Of a DNA stretch of 64,000 nt, positions 51,462 to 61,111 are shown one piece after another. Under the pieces are notes generated by a model, which was given only the letters and a program-made list of their open reading frames with translations, searched no databases and was not told the origin of the DNA. The DNA lies in assembly GCF_017639205.1 (NCBI RefSeq), contig NZ_CP071139.1, positions 1,674,001-1,738,000 of the forward strand, given 5' to 3'. This DNA comes from Streptomyces nojiriensis (GTDB lineage: Bacteria; Actinomycetota; Actinomycetes; Streptomycetales; Streptomycetaceae). Made by a program: the position numbers and the translations under genes. Within the stretch, counting starts at the first letter, position 1, and the number at the start of each line of letters is the position of its first letter.

Positions 51462-52280
51462 TCAGCGGGAGAGCGTGGCGACGGCCGCGGCGTGGACGCC
51501 GGGCGCGGCGGCCAGGAAGCTGTCGCTCTGCGGGGTCCAGGGGCGGCCCTCGGCGTCGGAGATCCGTCCGCCGGCCTCGGTGACGAGCAGCGCGCCGGGC
51601 AGCAGGTCCGCTCGGGCGCCGGCGAACTGCCAGAAGGCATCCATCCGGCCTGCGGCCACGTTCGTCAGGTGCAGGGTCGCGGGCACGGCGGTGCGGACGA
51701 CGAGCGCGTCGAAGAGCATCGCGGTGATCGAGGAGCCGACGCGCCGTACGACCTTCTCGTCCTCGTCCGGCCGGGCCTGGCTGGTGGCCACGATGCTCAG
51801 GCCGAGGTCCTCGGTCCCGGAGACGTGCAGCGGCCGGCCGTCGAGGTGGGCGCCCGCACCGGTGAGCGCGGTGTAGGTCTCGCCGGTCAGCGGCAGGTGG
51901 ACCACGGTGAGCACCGGCTGGTTCTCCCGTACGAGGGTGGCGGTCACCGCCCACTCCGGCAGCGCGTGCAGGTGGTTGACATTGCCTTCGGCCGGGTCCA
52001 CGACCCACCACTCGCCGGGCGGCAGCGCCCCTCCGTCCAGCTCGTCCTCCACCCAACTGGCCTCCGGGCGCAGGCTCGTGAGACGGGGGCGCAGGATGTC
52101 GAGGGCCGTGCTGTCGTTGACGGCGAGCGCCTGCATCAGCTCTTCGCGGGTCTCGTAGCGGACCACATCGCCGAAGCGCTCGCGCAGCGCCGCACCGGCG
52201 GCGCGCACGGCGGTCGCTGTGCGGTCGAGCAGGTCGGCGTCGGAGGTGACGACGTCGGTGGTCTCAAGCGTTTCGGACAT
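51462..52280 (-). CDS. Inositol monophosphatase-like protein with altered metal site
   Basis: A 272-aa protein with the IMPase fold: VRAAGAALRERFGDVVRYET, the strand WWVVDPAEGNVNHLHALPEW, and late FAGARADLLPGALLVTEAGG. The metal motif usually reads DPxDGTxNF; here it is DPAEGNVNH, with Glu and Asn for Asp and Thr. The WDxxAG motif is ARADLLPG. Catalysis by the usual two-metal mechanism is therefore doubtful. ATG 52280 with AGGAG upstream. It is the first gene of the operon with the F420-reductase-type gene; a palindromic promoter region stands 106 bp upstream. Confidence 0.78.
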   Translation of the reverse strand: MSETLETTDVVTSDADLLDRTATAVRAAGAALRERFGDVVRYETREELMQALAVNDSTALDILRPRLTSLRPEASWVEDELDGGALPPGEWWVVDPAEGNVNHLHALPEWAVTATLVRENQPVLTVVHLPLTGETYTALTGAGAHLDGRPLHVSGTEDLGLSIVATSQARPDEDEKVVRRVGSSITAMLFDALVVRTAVPATLHLTNVAAGRMDAFWQFAGARADLLPGALLVTEAGGRISDAEGRPWTPQSDSFLAAAPGVHAAAVATLSR

Positions 52281-52385
52281 GGTGGTGCTCCTGTCTGAGG
52301 AGGGGGGGATGAGGCCGGTCGGGGCCGAACTGCGCGTTGCTTCCCGCGCTTTCGTCTCGAAGGTATATAGCCCCACCATTAACTT

Positions 52386-52428
52386 CAAATGCATGTGAGG
52401 AACGGCAAGGATTACTCACATGCAATTG
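52386..52428. promoter_or_regulatory. 14-bp inverted repeat, probable operator
   Basis: CAAATGCATGTGAG (52386-52399) and CTCACATGCAATTG (52415-52428) are reverse complements with one mismatch, spaced 15 bp. The right arm overlaps the ATG of a truncated regulator-like fragment, and the pair lies upstream of the divergent IMPase-like gene. Confidence 0.6.
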
Positions 52429-52533
52429 GATTTGAACCTGCCCGCCGGGCTCGACGCGCTGCTGATGGAAGCGCCGTGGGCGCGGAAGAAGGCTCAGCCG
52501 AGCAGTTCGGCAGCCCGTTCGGCGATGGCGTAG
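52420..52533 (+). pseudogene. 37-codon gene fragment, possibly the start of a lost regulator
   Basis: ATG with AAGGA upstream, reading MQLDLNLPAGLDALLMEAP and then turning into sequence antisense to the GMC oxidoreductase gene. The coherent part is about 20 residues. Its location divergent to the IMPase-like operon, with a palindrome across its start, suggests that a regulator gene was cut off when the GMC locus was joined here. The family cannot be identified. Confidence 0.3.
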
Positions 52534-53999
52534 ACGGTCGCGTTGGTGTTGGCCGAGGGGATGGACGGCATCACCGAGGCATCGGCGACCCGCAGCCCGG
52601 CGATCCCATGTACGCGAAGGTTCGCAGGGTCGACGACGGCATCGGCGTCGGTTCCCATGCGGCAGGTGCCGGTGAAGTGGAAGTAGGGGCCGGTGGCCTT
52701 GCGGATGAACTCTTCCACGGATTCGCCGCTCGTCCCGGGGCCCGGCACCGCTTCCTGCTTGCGCCAGTCGGCGAACGCGTCGGCCTCCCCGATACGGCGT
52801 GCCACTGCCAGGCCCTTGCGCATGACCTCCAGGTCACGGTCGTCGCTCAGATAGCCGGGGTCGACGACGGGAGCGCCGGCGGGATCGGCGTCCGCCAGGC
52901 GCACGGTGCCGCTGCTGTGCGGAGCCATCGCGGAGAAGGCGATGGAGTAGCCGCCCGCCGGCGGCCGGCCCCATGCCGACGGGAGCGGTGCGGCGACGAT
53001 GTAGACCTGAAGGTCCGGCCGGGCCGCGGCGGGGTCGCTGTACAGCAGGCCCATCATTTCGGCCGGCGGGTTGGCAGGAACGAAAGGTACGGGCCGGCTG
53101 GCCTCGTACACCACTGCCGCCATCGGATGGTCCTGCAGATGGGATCCCACTCCCGGCAGGTCGGCGACGACGACGATGCCGTGTTCGCCAAGGTGTCGTG
53201 CCGGGCCGATCCCTGACAGCATCAGGAGGTGCGCGGAACCGATGGCCCCCGCGGTCAATATGACCTCGGCGCTCTCGACGGACAGGTGCTCGCCACCCAC
53301 GGTGTACTCGACGCCGGTGCAGCGGCCCGCGGTGATGCGCAGCCGATGCGCGGTCGCGTCCGTGACGACGTCCAGGTTCGGCCGGTCGAGGAACGGACGG
53401 ATGTAGGCGTCGGCCGCGCTCTGGCGGGCGCCGCCGGGCAGATTCATGTCACTCCACCCGAACCCGGTCTCCAGCCCGCCGCCGATGTCGTCGGCGCGTG
53501 TGAATCCGGCCTGCACCGCGGCGTCGACGCCCGCCGTGGCCAGGGGATGGGGTTCCGGAACGGGGGCGACCACGACCGGCCCGTCCGTGCCCCGCACGGA
53601 GGCATCACGACTGCGAGTGCTCTCGCTGCGGCGGAAATAGGGCAGCAGATCGTCGAAGCCCCATCCCGGAGCACCGAGTCCGGGCCATTCGTCGTAACCG
53701 GAGCGGTGCCCCCGCAGGTGGTAGAGGCCGTTGATGCTCGACGATCCGCCGAGCGCCTTACCGCGCAGCACGTCAGCGGCCCTGCCTGTACCGGCCTGCA
53801 CGGTCGAGGCGCCCGGCCAGAGGGATGACGGGTCGAACCCCAGGAACCCCCAAGGAGACGCCATCGCCTCGGTCGCGTCCCGGGCTCCCGCCTCCAGCAA
53901 CAGCACCCGCACACCGGGGCGTTCCGAAAGCCGGGAGGCGATCACGCACCCCGCTGTCCCCGCTCCCACAACGACATAGTCATAAGGACTCTGGCCCAT
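52494..53999 (-). CDS. GMC-family FAD oxidoreductase (choline dehydrogenase-like)
   Basis: A 501-aa GMC oxidoreductase. FAD motif YDYVVVGAGTAGCVIASRL at the N-terminus, the signature GKALGGSSSINGLYHLRG, the second signature TAGAIGSAHLLMLSGIGPAR, and C-terminal FHFTGTCRMGTD with PSIPSANTNATVYAIAE. These members oxidise primary alcohols and pass electrons to oxygen or a carrier; the substrate is unknown. Where many members have a catalytic His near the C-terminus the sequence has Asn (SANTN), as in some alcohol oxidases. ATG 53999 is preferred over 54002 because GGAG stands five bases before it. Confidence 0.88.
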   Translation of the reverse strand: MGQSPYDYVVVGAGTAGCVIASRLSERPGVRVLLLEAGARDATEAMASPWGFLGFDPSSLWPGASTVQAGTGRAADVLRGKALGGSSSINGLYHLRGHRSGYDEWPGLGAPGWGFDDLLPYFRRSESTRSRDASVRGTDGPVVVAPVPEPHPLATAGVDAAVQAGFTRADDIGGGLETGFGWSDMNLPGGARQSAADAYIRPFLDRPNLDVVTDATAHRLRITAGRCTGVEYTVGGEHLSVESAEVILTAGAIGSAHLLMLSGIGPARHLGEHGIVVVADLPGVGSHLQDHPMAAVVYEASRPVPFVPANPPAEMMGLLYSDPAAARPDLQVYIVAAPLPSAWGRPPAGGYSIAFSAMAPHSSGTVRLADADPAGAPVVDPGYLSDDRDLEVMRKGLAVARRIGEADAFADWRKQEAVPGPGTSGESVEEFIRKATGPYFHFTGTCRMGTDADAVVDPANLRVHGIAGLRVADASVMPSIPSANTNATVYAIAERAAELLG

Positions 54000-54002
54000 C
54001 AT

Positions 54003-54613
54003 GTCTCCGCTTCCCACGGCAGCACGGTCCGACCGCCGGGCTTCAGAAAATAGAGCTCCTCGACGATCAAAGAGCTGATTGCTTGCATGTACCAAAGGGG
54101 CCGAAAAGTCGGGATGGTTCTCTTCAAGCCGGCCCGGTGCCTCGCTCGGCCGCCTCCGAGCTCGGCGCGCAGAAGGCGTGGAACCGGCTGATCAGCAGCG
54201 AGCGGGCTCCAGCGGAACAGGGCTGTCCGCAGGCAGGCTGCGCGCGCTGCCGGTGCTGACGGACGGCCATTGCCGATCACCCCGTCGGGGGATGTCCGTG
54301 CCGGCGCCGGTACCTGCGATGACGGCCATCCGGCTGGACTTCTCTTGTTTCACGAGTTTCTTGTCCTTGGGTCTGCACCCGTCCAGGAACAGCCCGGGTT
54401 TCCCTTCTGCCGTCGAATCTTAGGAATACCTACACGGCACGTACTTGAACTTCCGCGACGTTCGTTCGGAACCTCAGCGCCATACGCTCGTCACCCGGGT
54501 TGCGGCCATGACCCGGGTGAATTCCGGTGCGTCCCCCGCCTGGCCGGTGGTGAGGAGGTGCGGACGAGAAGCCGGATGTACTTCCTCAAGCAGGCGCTCA
54601 TGGCGGGGCCGGA
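54003..54613. other. 611-bp region without a supported gene
   Basis: Contains the GMC promoter at its left end (AT-richer around 54040-54080), an inverted repeat at 54491-54520, and otherwise no frame with family resemblance or consistent third-position GC. Confidence 0.45.
54491..54520 (-). terminator. Hairpin downstream of the WD40 remnant
   Basis: TCACCCGGGT and ACCCGGGTGA are perfect reverse complements around a 10-nt loop, about 95 bp after the WD40 stop in the transcription direction. It could alternatively be an operator. Confidence 0.45.
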
Positions 54614-57085
54614 TCAGCCGCACGAGCGCTGGTGTGGGACGTGCGGGAAGAGCGCCTCCCACTGGTCCTTCTCGACACTGAGCGGGTACCTGGTGCAGAG
54701 GTGCTCGTGGATCGCGTCGGTGTCTCGGTCAAGGAGGAAGGTGTACTTGGGCCTCGTGGTCCCGCCGTCCATCGCCCCGCCCCCCTGTACCAGCATGTAC
54801 CCGGGCAACGAGGCGGGCATGACGACATCGCTCCTGGCGTCGAGCGTGGCTGCCGCCGGGGTACGCCATTCGCCGTCCGGCTCCAGGTCCCATATGCGGT
54901 ACGGCGGATCGCCGCCGCTTATCGTCACGACCTGCTTGCCATCGGGACTGAACTGCACTTGCTCTATCTCCAGGTCGAAGCGCAGCGCCTTGGGTTTCTT
55001 CGGGTGCTGAGCGTCGCTCACGTCCCAGAACTGCAGCGATCCGTCCTGCAGAGCTGTGATCAGCCGGTCCCTCCCGGCCGACCAGTACCCATGGGGCGCG
55101 GCAGGCAGCCGCTCCCCCTCCCGGGGGTGGGCAGGGTCGCTGACGTCCCAGAGCTTCGCGTTTTCGGTCGGCTCCTGGACAACGATCAGCTCGCTCTCCG
55201 GCAGGTACTCGACGCCAACGGGGCCGTGGCCGAGCGTGATCCGCCCTTCCGACTCGTGGGGGCGGCGTGGGTCACTGAGGTCCCACACCTGCGCCGTGGC
55301 GTGGTCGGGCGAGCTGAGCACGAGCAGCTTGCCGTCGGACGACACAGCAGGCGTCACGCCGTGTACGGCGGCGTAGGTGATCTCGCCGGCTTCCGCGGGC
55401 AGCTCGTTTTCGTCGTCGAAGGTCCAGAAGCGGAAGATGCTTTCCCCTCCCTCGCCGAGGCGGTGCGCCAGCACGATCGGGCGGTCCCTGCCCGGCAGGA
55501 ACGCCCTGGAGGACCAGGGGTGGGGAAGCGTGAACCGGCGACGCGGTTCGGCGTCCTTCGTGGTGCGCGCCGGCAGCAGGTCCCATACGACCGAGCTCTC
55601 GGGGTTCGGGACCTGCGTGAGCACGAAGCGGCCGTCGGGGCTGACGGGATCCGTGTCGGATTCAAAGTCCTGCACCTCTCCCTCGATCGCTCCGTACGGT
55701 TTGGTTGCCGGCCAGATCCGAACGCGTCCCCCGACGTCGCCCACGGCGAGGTGGCGGCCGTCCGGGCTGTAGGCCACGCTCTGGACGGGTTCGGTCCCGG
55801 GCAGGGTTCCGGCGCCGGCCTTCTCGTCGTAGAGGTTCCCGTTTCCGGGCACAGTACGGAGGCGGACGCCTGCAGTCTTGTAGGAGTCGGCGGCCGCGGC
55901 CGTCCCGCCGTCGGGGTGGAAGCTGATCGACCGGATGTTCTCGAATCCGAACGGCCACCTGGTCAACTCCTCTTCCGGGGGCACAGCTGCGAGATGGCCG
56001 CCCGCTTCCACCGTCCACCAGGCCGTCTCCGCCGCTGCGCCCGCCGACAGCAGAAGGTTGCGGCGGGGATGGAAGGCGATGGCCATGACGGTCTTCGGGT
56101 TGGCCGTGTCCAGAAGGCGCGGACCGGCCGGATCTGCGACATCCCACAACTGGACCGTCGCCCTGCCGTTCTCCGCACCGGCATCGCTGCCCGTTGCCAG
56201 CAGCCCCTCACTGTTGAACGACAGGGCGACGAGGTCCTCGCGCGCCGTCGTGCGTTCCGCCCGCAGCCGTGGCTCCGAGGGTTCGGACACGTCCCACAGC
56301 CGCAGCTTCCCCGCCGCGCTCCCGGCGGCGAGCGTGCGGCCGTCCGGGCTGAACGCTGCCGTGAAGGTCTCGCCTCCGGTGATCGCGTTGCGGGCCAGGC
56401 GTTTCGGCTCCGCCGGGTCGGCCACGTCCCACAGGACGAGGTCCGTCGCGGTCTGCGCCGCCAGCAACCGCCGTTGCGGATGGAAGGCGATGGCCGCGCT
56501 GCTCGTGAGGTCCAGCGTCGTTGCCTTGCGGGGGGTGTTCGTCCTGGAGACGTCCCACAGCGCGACCCGTCCACCCCGCTGGCTGGTGGCCAGCAGCTTC
56601 CCGTCGCTGCTGAAGGCGACGGAGAGCACCGGCTCACGCTCGTGTGCGGGCAACTCGAAGGGTGTCAGAGTCAGGTAGGCCGAGTAGAGGCTTGAACGGG
56701 TCCCGGGCGTGTTCGCAACCGGTACGCGGCCAGGCTCAGCCGGAGCGCCGTCTGGGGGTCGCGCTCGCGCATCGTGTCGGCCTGCGAGGCCAGCTGGTCG
56801 ACCATGAGCACGGCCGCCCGGTTCTCAGCTTCCTGCTGCGCCCCCCGCGCCACCACCGCCAGCACGCTCGCCAGCACCGCCAGCACCGTGACCATCGCGA
56901 CCGCCGTACGACGCACAGCCCGGCGGAGGCGCTGGGCCCGGTCGGACACCTGGAGGAAGTCCTGCTCCACCGGCCGGATCGGCAGCGTGCCGCCGCCCTG
57001 CCCGAGCCGGGCCCGAGCCGCCGCAAGCTGGTCGCCGCGGTACAGGCCGCTGTCCGGACGGGCCGGAGGCGGGCTCCCGCCATCG
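54614..57085 (-). pseudogene. Truncated and frameshifted nSTAND/WD40-repeat protein
   Basis: From 57085 down, the first frame gives DSGLYRGDQLAAARARLGQG, a membrane helix (AVAMVTVLAVLASVLAVVA) and DPQTALRLSLAAYRL. At about 56722 the frame changes by one base: TACCGGTTG-CGAACACG lacks one G relative to the expected A-Y-R-L-A-N-T-P. The second frame continues NTPGTRSSLYSAYLTL and then at least ten WD40 blades with WDVSDP- or WDVADP-type endings (LLATSQRGGRVALWDVS; RYLAV-like blades to the stop). The N-terminal HTH and STAND NTPase domains expected of this family are absent, because the metallohydrolase gene begins there. It is a relic unable to form the full signalling protein. Confidence 0.75.
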
Positions 57086-58564
57086 TCAGGGGCGCAACCA
57101 GATCGGGTTGGTGAGGGCGGCCGGCGGCCCGGGGAGGGGCGGCGCCTGGGGTGGATGCCGGACTTCCGCGCGGACGTAGGCGGTGCGGGCGGGCGTCGTG
57201 CGCCATTCGAGGGCCGTCGCCGCGGGCACGGTGAGGGCCAAGCCCTGGTCCGTCACCAGCCGCAGCTCGCAGCCCTCCGCACCGGTCACCGACAGCCGTA
57301 CGAGGACCTCCGTGCCCGGACCGGCCACGGCCAGCGCCTCCCCGATGCCCGCGTGGGCACCCCGCGGGGTGACCGCGGTGAAGTCCACGGAGACGGACGA
57401 GGATTCGGCGGCGTAGGCCCGTCCGGCGCGCAGCCCCGCCAGTATCGACTCGCGGGACAGGTCGTCGGCCAGGACGACGGTCTGGGGTCCGCCGATGCGG
57501 TCCGGGTCGCGGTGGTAGTCGCTGTGCGCCAGAGCGGGCAGCCAGCGGTCACCGTACGCCCCGCACAAGGTGGCGTCCCAGGAGGCCAGGGACACCTCGT
57601 CGTCAGCCGTCCAGGGGCCGTTCCACACTTCCACGGCGTCGGCCTCCCCGAGGCCGAACTTCCAGGCGCAGCCGAGGCAGGTGGCGTGCGGATGGGCGGG
57701 CACGACCAGGCCGCCCGCCTGGCGGACGGCGCGGGCGAATCGCGCGAAGCGGCCGTCGCGGGCCCGGTAGCGCCAGTCGATGAAGGTGCCGGGGTCCGTG
57801 CCCACGGCGAGGACGTGGCCGGTCCGTGTGGTGATCTCCTCGCCGGTGAGGACGAGGAGCCCGCTGTCGGCGGCGCCCGCCCAGGCTGTGTGGGAACTGT
57901 GGGTGTTGTGCTCGGAGGTGTTGACGAAGTCCAGGCCGGCGGCGCGGGCGAGAGCGATGATCTCGGTCGGGGTGCGGCGGCCGTCGGAGTGCACGGAGTG
58001 GACGTGGCAGTCCCCGCGGTACCACGCCCGGCCGCGGCCCGGGATGCGCTGGGGCGGGTAGGCCACGGGGACGGCGGGTGCCGGTGCACCCTGGACGAAC
58101 GTGACGGTGATCTCGTAGGGCAGGCCCTGCGGGGCCACGGTGTAGGGGCCGAGGGCTATCTGCCAGCGGCCGCGCTCCAGCGGTCCCGGCAGGTAGCCGG
58201 GGGTGGCTTCGTCCGCACGGAGGAAGAACTCGCTGCGGGCACCGCCCGACCAGCCGCGGAAGCCGCGGCCGCCGAGCGCGGTGCCCCGCTGGTCGAACAG
58301 GCCGATGTCGAGTGCGTTGCCCGGCGTGCCCGCCGGGGTGGGCGGCTTGTCGTAACGGTAGGAGACGCGCAGCTCGCGTACGCCGGGAGGGACGTCCAGC
58401 GGGACGTACACGAAGTCCGGTGCGCCGGGCGGGATCGTGCCGCGCAGGGTCGTGGTCGTGGTCGGTGCGGCTTCCCCGCCCGCGCCGGCGGTGGGCGAGG
58501 GGGTGGCGACGGCGGTGGCCGAAGCTGCTGCCTGTGCCAGTAGTGCTCGTCTACTGAGGGCCAT
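57086..58564 (-). CDS. CehA/McbA-type PHP metallohydrolase, Tat-exported
   Basis: A 492-aa protein with a twin-arginine signal (ALSRRALLAQAAASATAVA) and then a beta-sandwich of about 150 residues. The PHP domain has its metal ligands in YRGDCHVHSVHSDG, NTSEHNTHSSH, LTGEEITT, VVPAHPHATCLGC and ALAHSDYHRD. The family hydrolyses phosphoesters or carbamates outside the membrane. ATG 58564 begins exactly at the Tat signal; GTG 58606 would mask it. Divergent from the subtilisin-like gene across 425 bp. Confidence 0.86.
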   Translation of the reverse strand: MALSRRALLAQAAASATAVATPSPTAGAGGEAAPTTTTTLRGTIPPGAPDFVYVPLDVPPGVRELRVSYRYDKPPTPAGTPGNALDIGLFDQRGTALGGRGFRGWSGGARSEFFLRADEATPGYLPGPLERGRWQIALGPYTVAPQGLPYEITVTFVQGAPAPAVPVAYPPQRIPGRGRAWYRGDCHVHSVHSDGRRTPTEIIALARAAGLDFVNTSEHNTHSSHTAWAGAADSGLLVLTGEEITTRTGHVLAVGTDPGTFIDWRYRARDGRFARFARAVRQAGGLVVPAHPHATCLGCAWKFGLGEADAVEVWNGPWTADDEVSLASWDATLCGAYGDRWLPALAHSDYHRDPDRIGGPQTVVLADDLSRESILAGLRAGRAYAAESSSVSVDFTAVTPRGAHAGIGEALAVAGPGTEVLVRLSVTGAEGCELRLVTDQGLALTVPAATALEWRTTPARTAYVRAEVRHPPQAPPLPGPPAALTNPIWLRP

Positions 58565-58989
58565 GGAGCCCAGGCTCCCGGGCGCAGGTGAATCCGACGT
58601 GAACACGTGGGCATCCCGGGCCGGAGCGGCTGCGACCCGCGTGGGCGCCCGCCGGACCAGGATCCGGACCGGCCCCCGCCCCGGACGCGCGTCAACCGTC
58701 TCATCCGCTGGGTCGGCGCGGGTACAGCTGCCACAGCCGGCCCGGCGCCCCGGCTCGTCATCCTCATGACCTATGACCTCGGATGGGGGCCTGCGGCCGG
58801 GCTCGGCGTGCAGGTGGGCAGTGGCCCGCCTAGCGTGTTGAGCGAGCGGAAGAACCGCGCAGCCCGGCGTGCCACCGATCGAGACGGGCTTCGGCCATGT
58901 GGGTGTCGGCGCGGGCAGTGCCGGGGCGTGCCACGGCTGCCCGGTGCGCCCCCTTCAGCATCACTCACCACACTCTCCGGGAGTTCGGC
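58565..58989. other. Divergent intergenic region, metallohydrolase / protease
   Basis: 425 bp with no supported gene and high GC throughout. It must contain both promoters; CTAGCGTGTTGAGC near 58832 could be part of a rightward promoter but is not convincing. Confidence 0.4.
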
Positions 58990-61023
58990 ATGGCCCGTAT
59001 CACCATCAACGGCGTGACAGTGGACCCGCTGGTCCAGTCCGAGGAAATGGCCACCGCATCGCTGTTGTCCGAGGACGCCTCCGCGTCCAACTATCTGCTC
59101 GTGCAGACCACGCACCCGCCCACGGCCGAGGAGAAGGAACAACTCTCGGCCCTCGGGGTGGTGATCCACGAGTACGTTCCGGACGACACCTATCTGTGCG
59201 GCTACCGGCCGAGCGATCTGGACGCCGTACGCGCACTGCCCTTCGTGGCCTGGGCGGACGTGTATCTCAACGGCTTCAAGATCGGCCAGTCGCTCCGGTC
59301 GACCCGGCTGCGCACGGGCGTCGCCGAACTGGCCGGGTCCCTGAACGGTGCGGGTCCCCGACCCCGCACCGTCGACGTCGTCCTGCACGAGGACGTCGAC
59401 GTGAGCGGGGACGGAATGCGGGACCGGATCGCGGCGGCGGCCGGAGTCAGCCCCGGCGACGTACAGCCCGACCGCGACAAGGTCCGCCTCACCATCCGTG
59501 AGGGCGACCTGCCCGCCCTGGCCTCGCTCGACGAGGTGAAGGAGATCGAGGAGGTCCCCGAGCGCGTCCTGTACAACACCCAGGCGGGCAAGGTGATGAA
59601 CGCCCACGTGTCCCTGAACGGCACGAAGTTCCGGGGCGAGGGCCAGATCGTGTGCGTCGCCGACACCGGCCTCGACAGGGGCTCGACCACCAATGTGCAC
59701 CCCGCCTTCACCGGCCGGGTCAAGCGGCTGGTCGCCCTCGGCCGTACCAGCCCCCCGCGGACGGACGACCCCGACGGGCACGGCACCCATGTGGCGGGCT
59801 CGGTCCTCGGCGACGGGACGTCGGTGTTGATGGACGAGCCCGTCACCGGCACGGCTCCCGAGGCGCGACTGGTCCTGCAGTCCGTGCTGGACGAGGACGG
59901 CCGCCTCGGCGGCATCCCGCGCCACCTCCGCGACCTGTTCGAACCGCCCTTCCTGGAGGACGGGGCCCGGATCCACACCAATTCGTGGGGCCCGGTCGAC
60001 CCCGGGCTGCCCTACAACCAGGCCGCGAAAGAAGCCGATCAGATGGTCTGGGACAACAAGGACTTCGTCATCCTCTTCGCCGCGGGCAACGACGGTACGG
60101 ACCGGGACGGGGACGGACGCATCAACATGAGGGCCGTCAGCGGGGAGACCGCGGCCAAGAACGTCATCACCGTGGGAGCCAGCGAGGGCGACCGGCCCGG
60201 TATCTCCAAGACGTACGGTCAGTTGACGGGCGGAATCTTCCGGTGGCCGGCCCCGCCGATCCGCGATGACAAGATGGCGGACAACCCCGCCGGGATGGCG
60301 GCCTTCAGCAGTCGCGGCCCGTCCCAGGAGGGACGCTTCAAGCCCGATGTCGTCGCCCCCGGTACGGCGATCCTGTCCACCCGCTCGCGGCTGGCGGACG
60401 CGGTCGAGGACTTCGGTGTCTCCGCGGACCCCGCGTTCATGTTCGACAGCGGTACCAGCATGGCCACCCCGCTGGTGGCCGGCTGCGTGGCGGTGCTGCG
60501 CGAGACGCTCGTGAAGAACGGCACTCCGAAGCCCAGCGCCGCGCTCATCAAGGCGATGCTGATCAACGGCGCCGACGAACTGGCCGGCCAGTACGTCCCC
60601 AGCGAGGCGGGCCCCTCGCCGAACAACAGCTCCGGCTTCGGCCGCGTCAACCTCCAGCGTGCCGTCGTCCTGCCGACCGACGCCGGCCGGGCGGGCTTCA
60701 CGGACGCCAAGGAACTGGAGCAGGGGGAGGAGCGCGCCTTCCTGATCACCGTTCCGGAGGGAGCGGCCCGCACGCTGAAGGTGACCCTCGTCTGGACGGA
60801 CCCCCCGGGGGCGGCCCTGCAGAACGACCTCGATCTGATCGTCCGCGCGGGCGGTCTGGAACGCCACGGCAACATGGGCACGGGTGCCGGTTTCGACCGC
60901 GTCAACAACGTCGAGCAGGTCCACTGGCGAGACGTCCCCGCCGGGGAGGCCGAGGTCGTCGTCAGCGCTCACCGGATCGCCCGGTTCGCCCAGCCCTACG
61001 CCGTCGCCTGGCGCATTCTCTGA
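58990..61023 (+). CDS. Subtilisin-family (S8) serine protease without a signal peptide
   Basis: A 677-aa S8 protease with the triad Asp225 (VCVADTGLD), His264 (GHGTHVAGS) and Ser490 (SGTSMATPLVAG); the oxyanion Asn lies in LFAAGNDG. An N-terminal region of about 210 residues has a fold with repeated SLRSTRLRTG- and EGDLPALASLDE-type strands, probably an intramolecular prodomain. A C-terminal beta-sandwich of about 120 residues (RTLKVTLVWTDPPGAALQND, LDLIVRAGG) is of the P/convertase type. No signal peptide or transmembrane segment is visible at ATG 58990, where GGGAG precedes the start, so cytosolic action or non-classical export is likely. Confidence 0.88.
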   Translation: MARITINGVTVDPLVQSEEMATASLLSEDASASNYLLVQTTHPPTAEEKEQLSALGVVIHEYVPDDTYLCGYRPSDLDAVRALPFVAWADVYLNGFKIGQSLRSTRLRTGVAELAGSLNGAGPRPRTVDVVLHEDVDVSGDGMRDRIAAAAGVSPGDVQPDRDKVRLTIREGDLPALASLDEVKEIEEVPERVLYNTQAGKVMNAHVSLNGTKFRGEGQIVCVADTGLDRGSTTNVHPAFTGRVKRLVALGRTSPPRTDDPDGHGTHVAGSVLGDGTSVLMDEPVTGTAPEARLVLQSVLDEDGRLGGIPRHLRDLFEPPFLEDGARIHTNSWGPVDPGLPYNQAAKEADQMVWDNKDFVILFAAGNDGTDRDGDGRINMRAVSGETAAKNVITVGASEGDRPGISKTYGQLTGGIFRWPAPPIRDDKMADNPAGMAAFSSRGPSQEGRFKPDVVAPGTAILSTRSRLADAVEDFGVSADPAFMFDSGTSMATPLVAGCVAVLRETLVKNGTPKPSAALIKAMLINGADELAGQYVPSEAGPSPNNSSGFGRVNLQRAVVLPTDAGRAGFTDAKELEQGEERAFLITVPEGAARTLKVTLVWTDPPGAALQNDLDLIVRAGGLERHGNMGTGAGFDRVNNVEQVHWRDVPAGEAEVVVSAHRIARFAQPYAVAWRIL

Positions 61024-61044
61024 CGCGGCGGTGGGGTGTCCGCA

Positions 61045-61076
61045 CAGTCCCGGCCCGTTCGGTCGGGCCGGGACTG
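61045..61076. terminator. Hairpin between convergent genes
   Basis: A 13-bp perfect stem CAGTCCCGGCCCG / CGGGCCGGGACTG with a 6-nt TTCGGT loop, between the protease and amidase stops. Confidence 0.8.
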
Positions 61077-61111
61077 CGGTCACGGGTTGGGGGCGCGGCG
61101 AGCGGTCGTCG

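Noticed and set aside
54270..55010. Plus-strand open frame of 246 aa antisense to the WD40 remnant start
   Set aside because: No family resemblance; the opposite strand carries recognisable WD40 blades.
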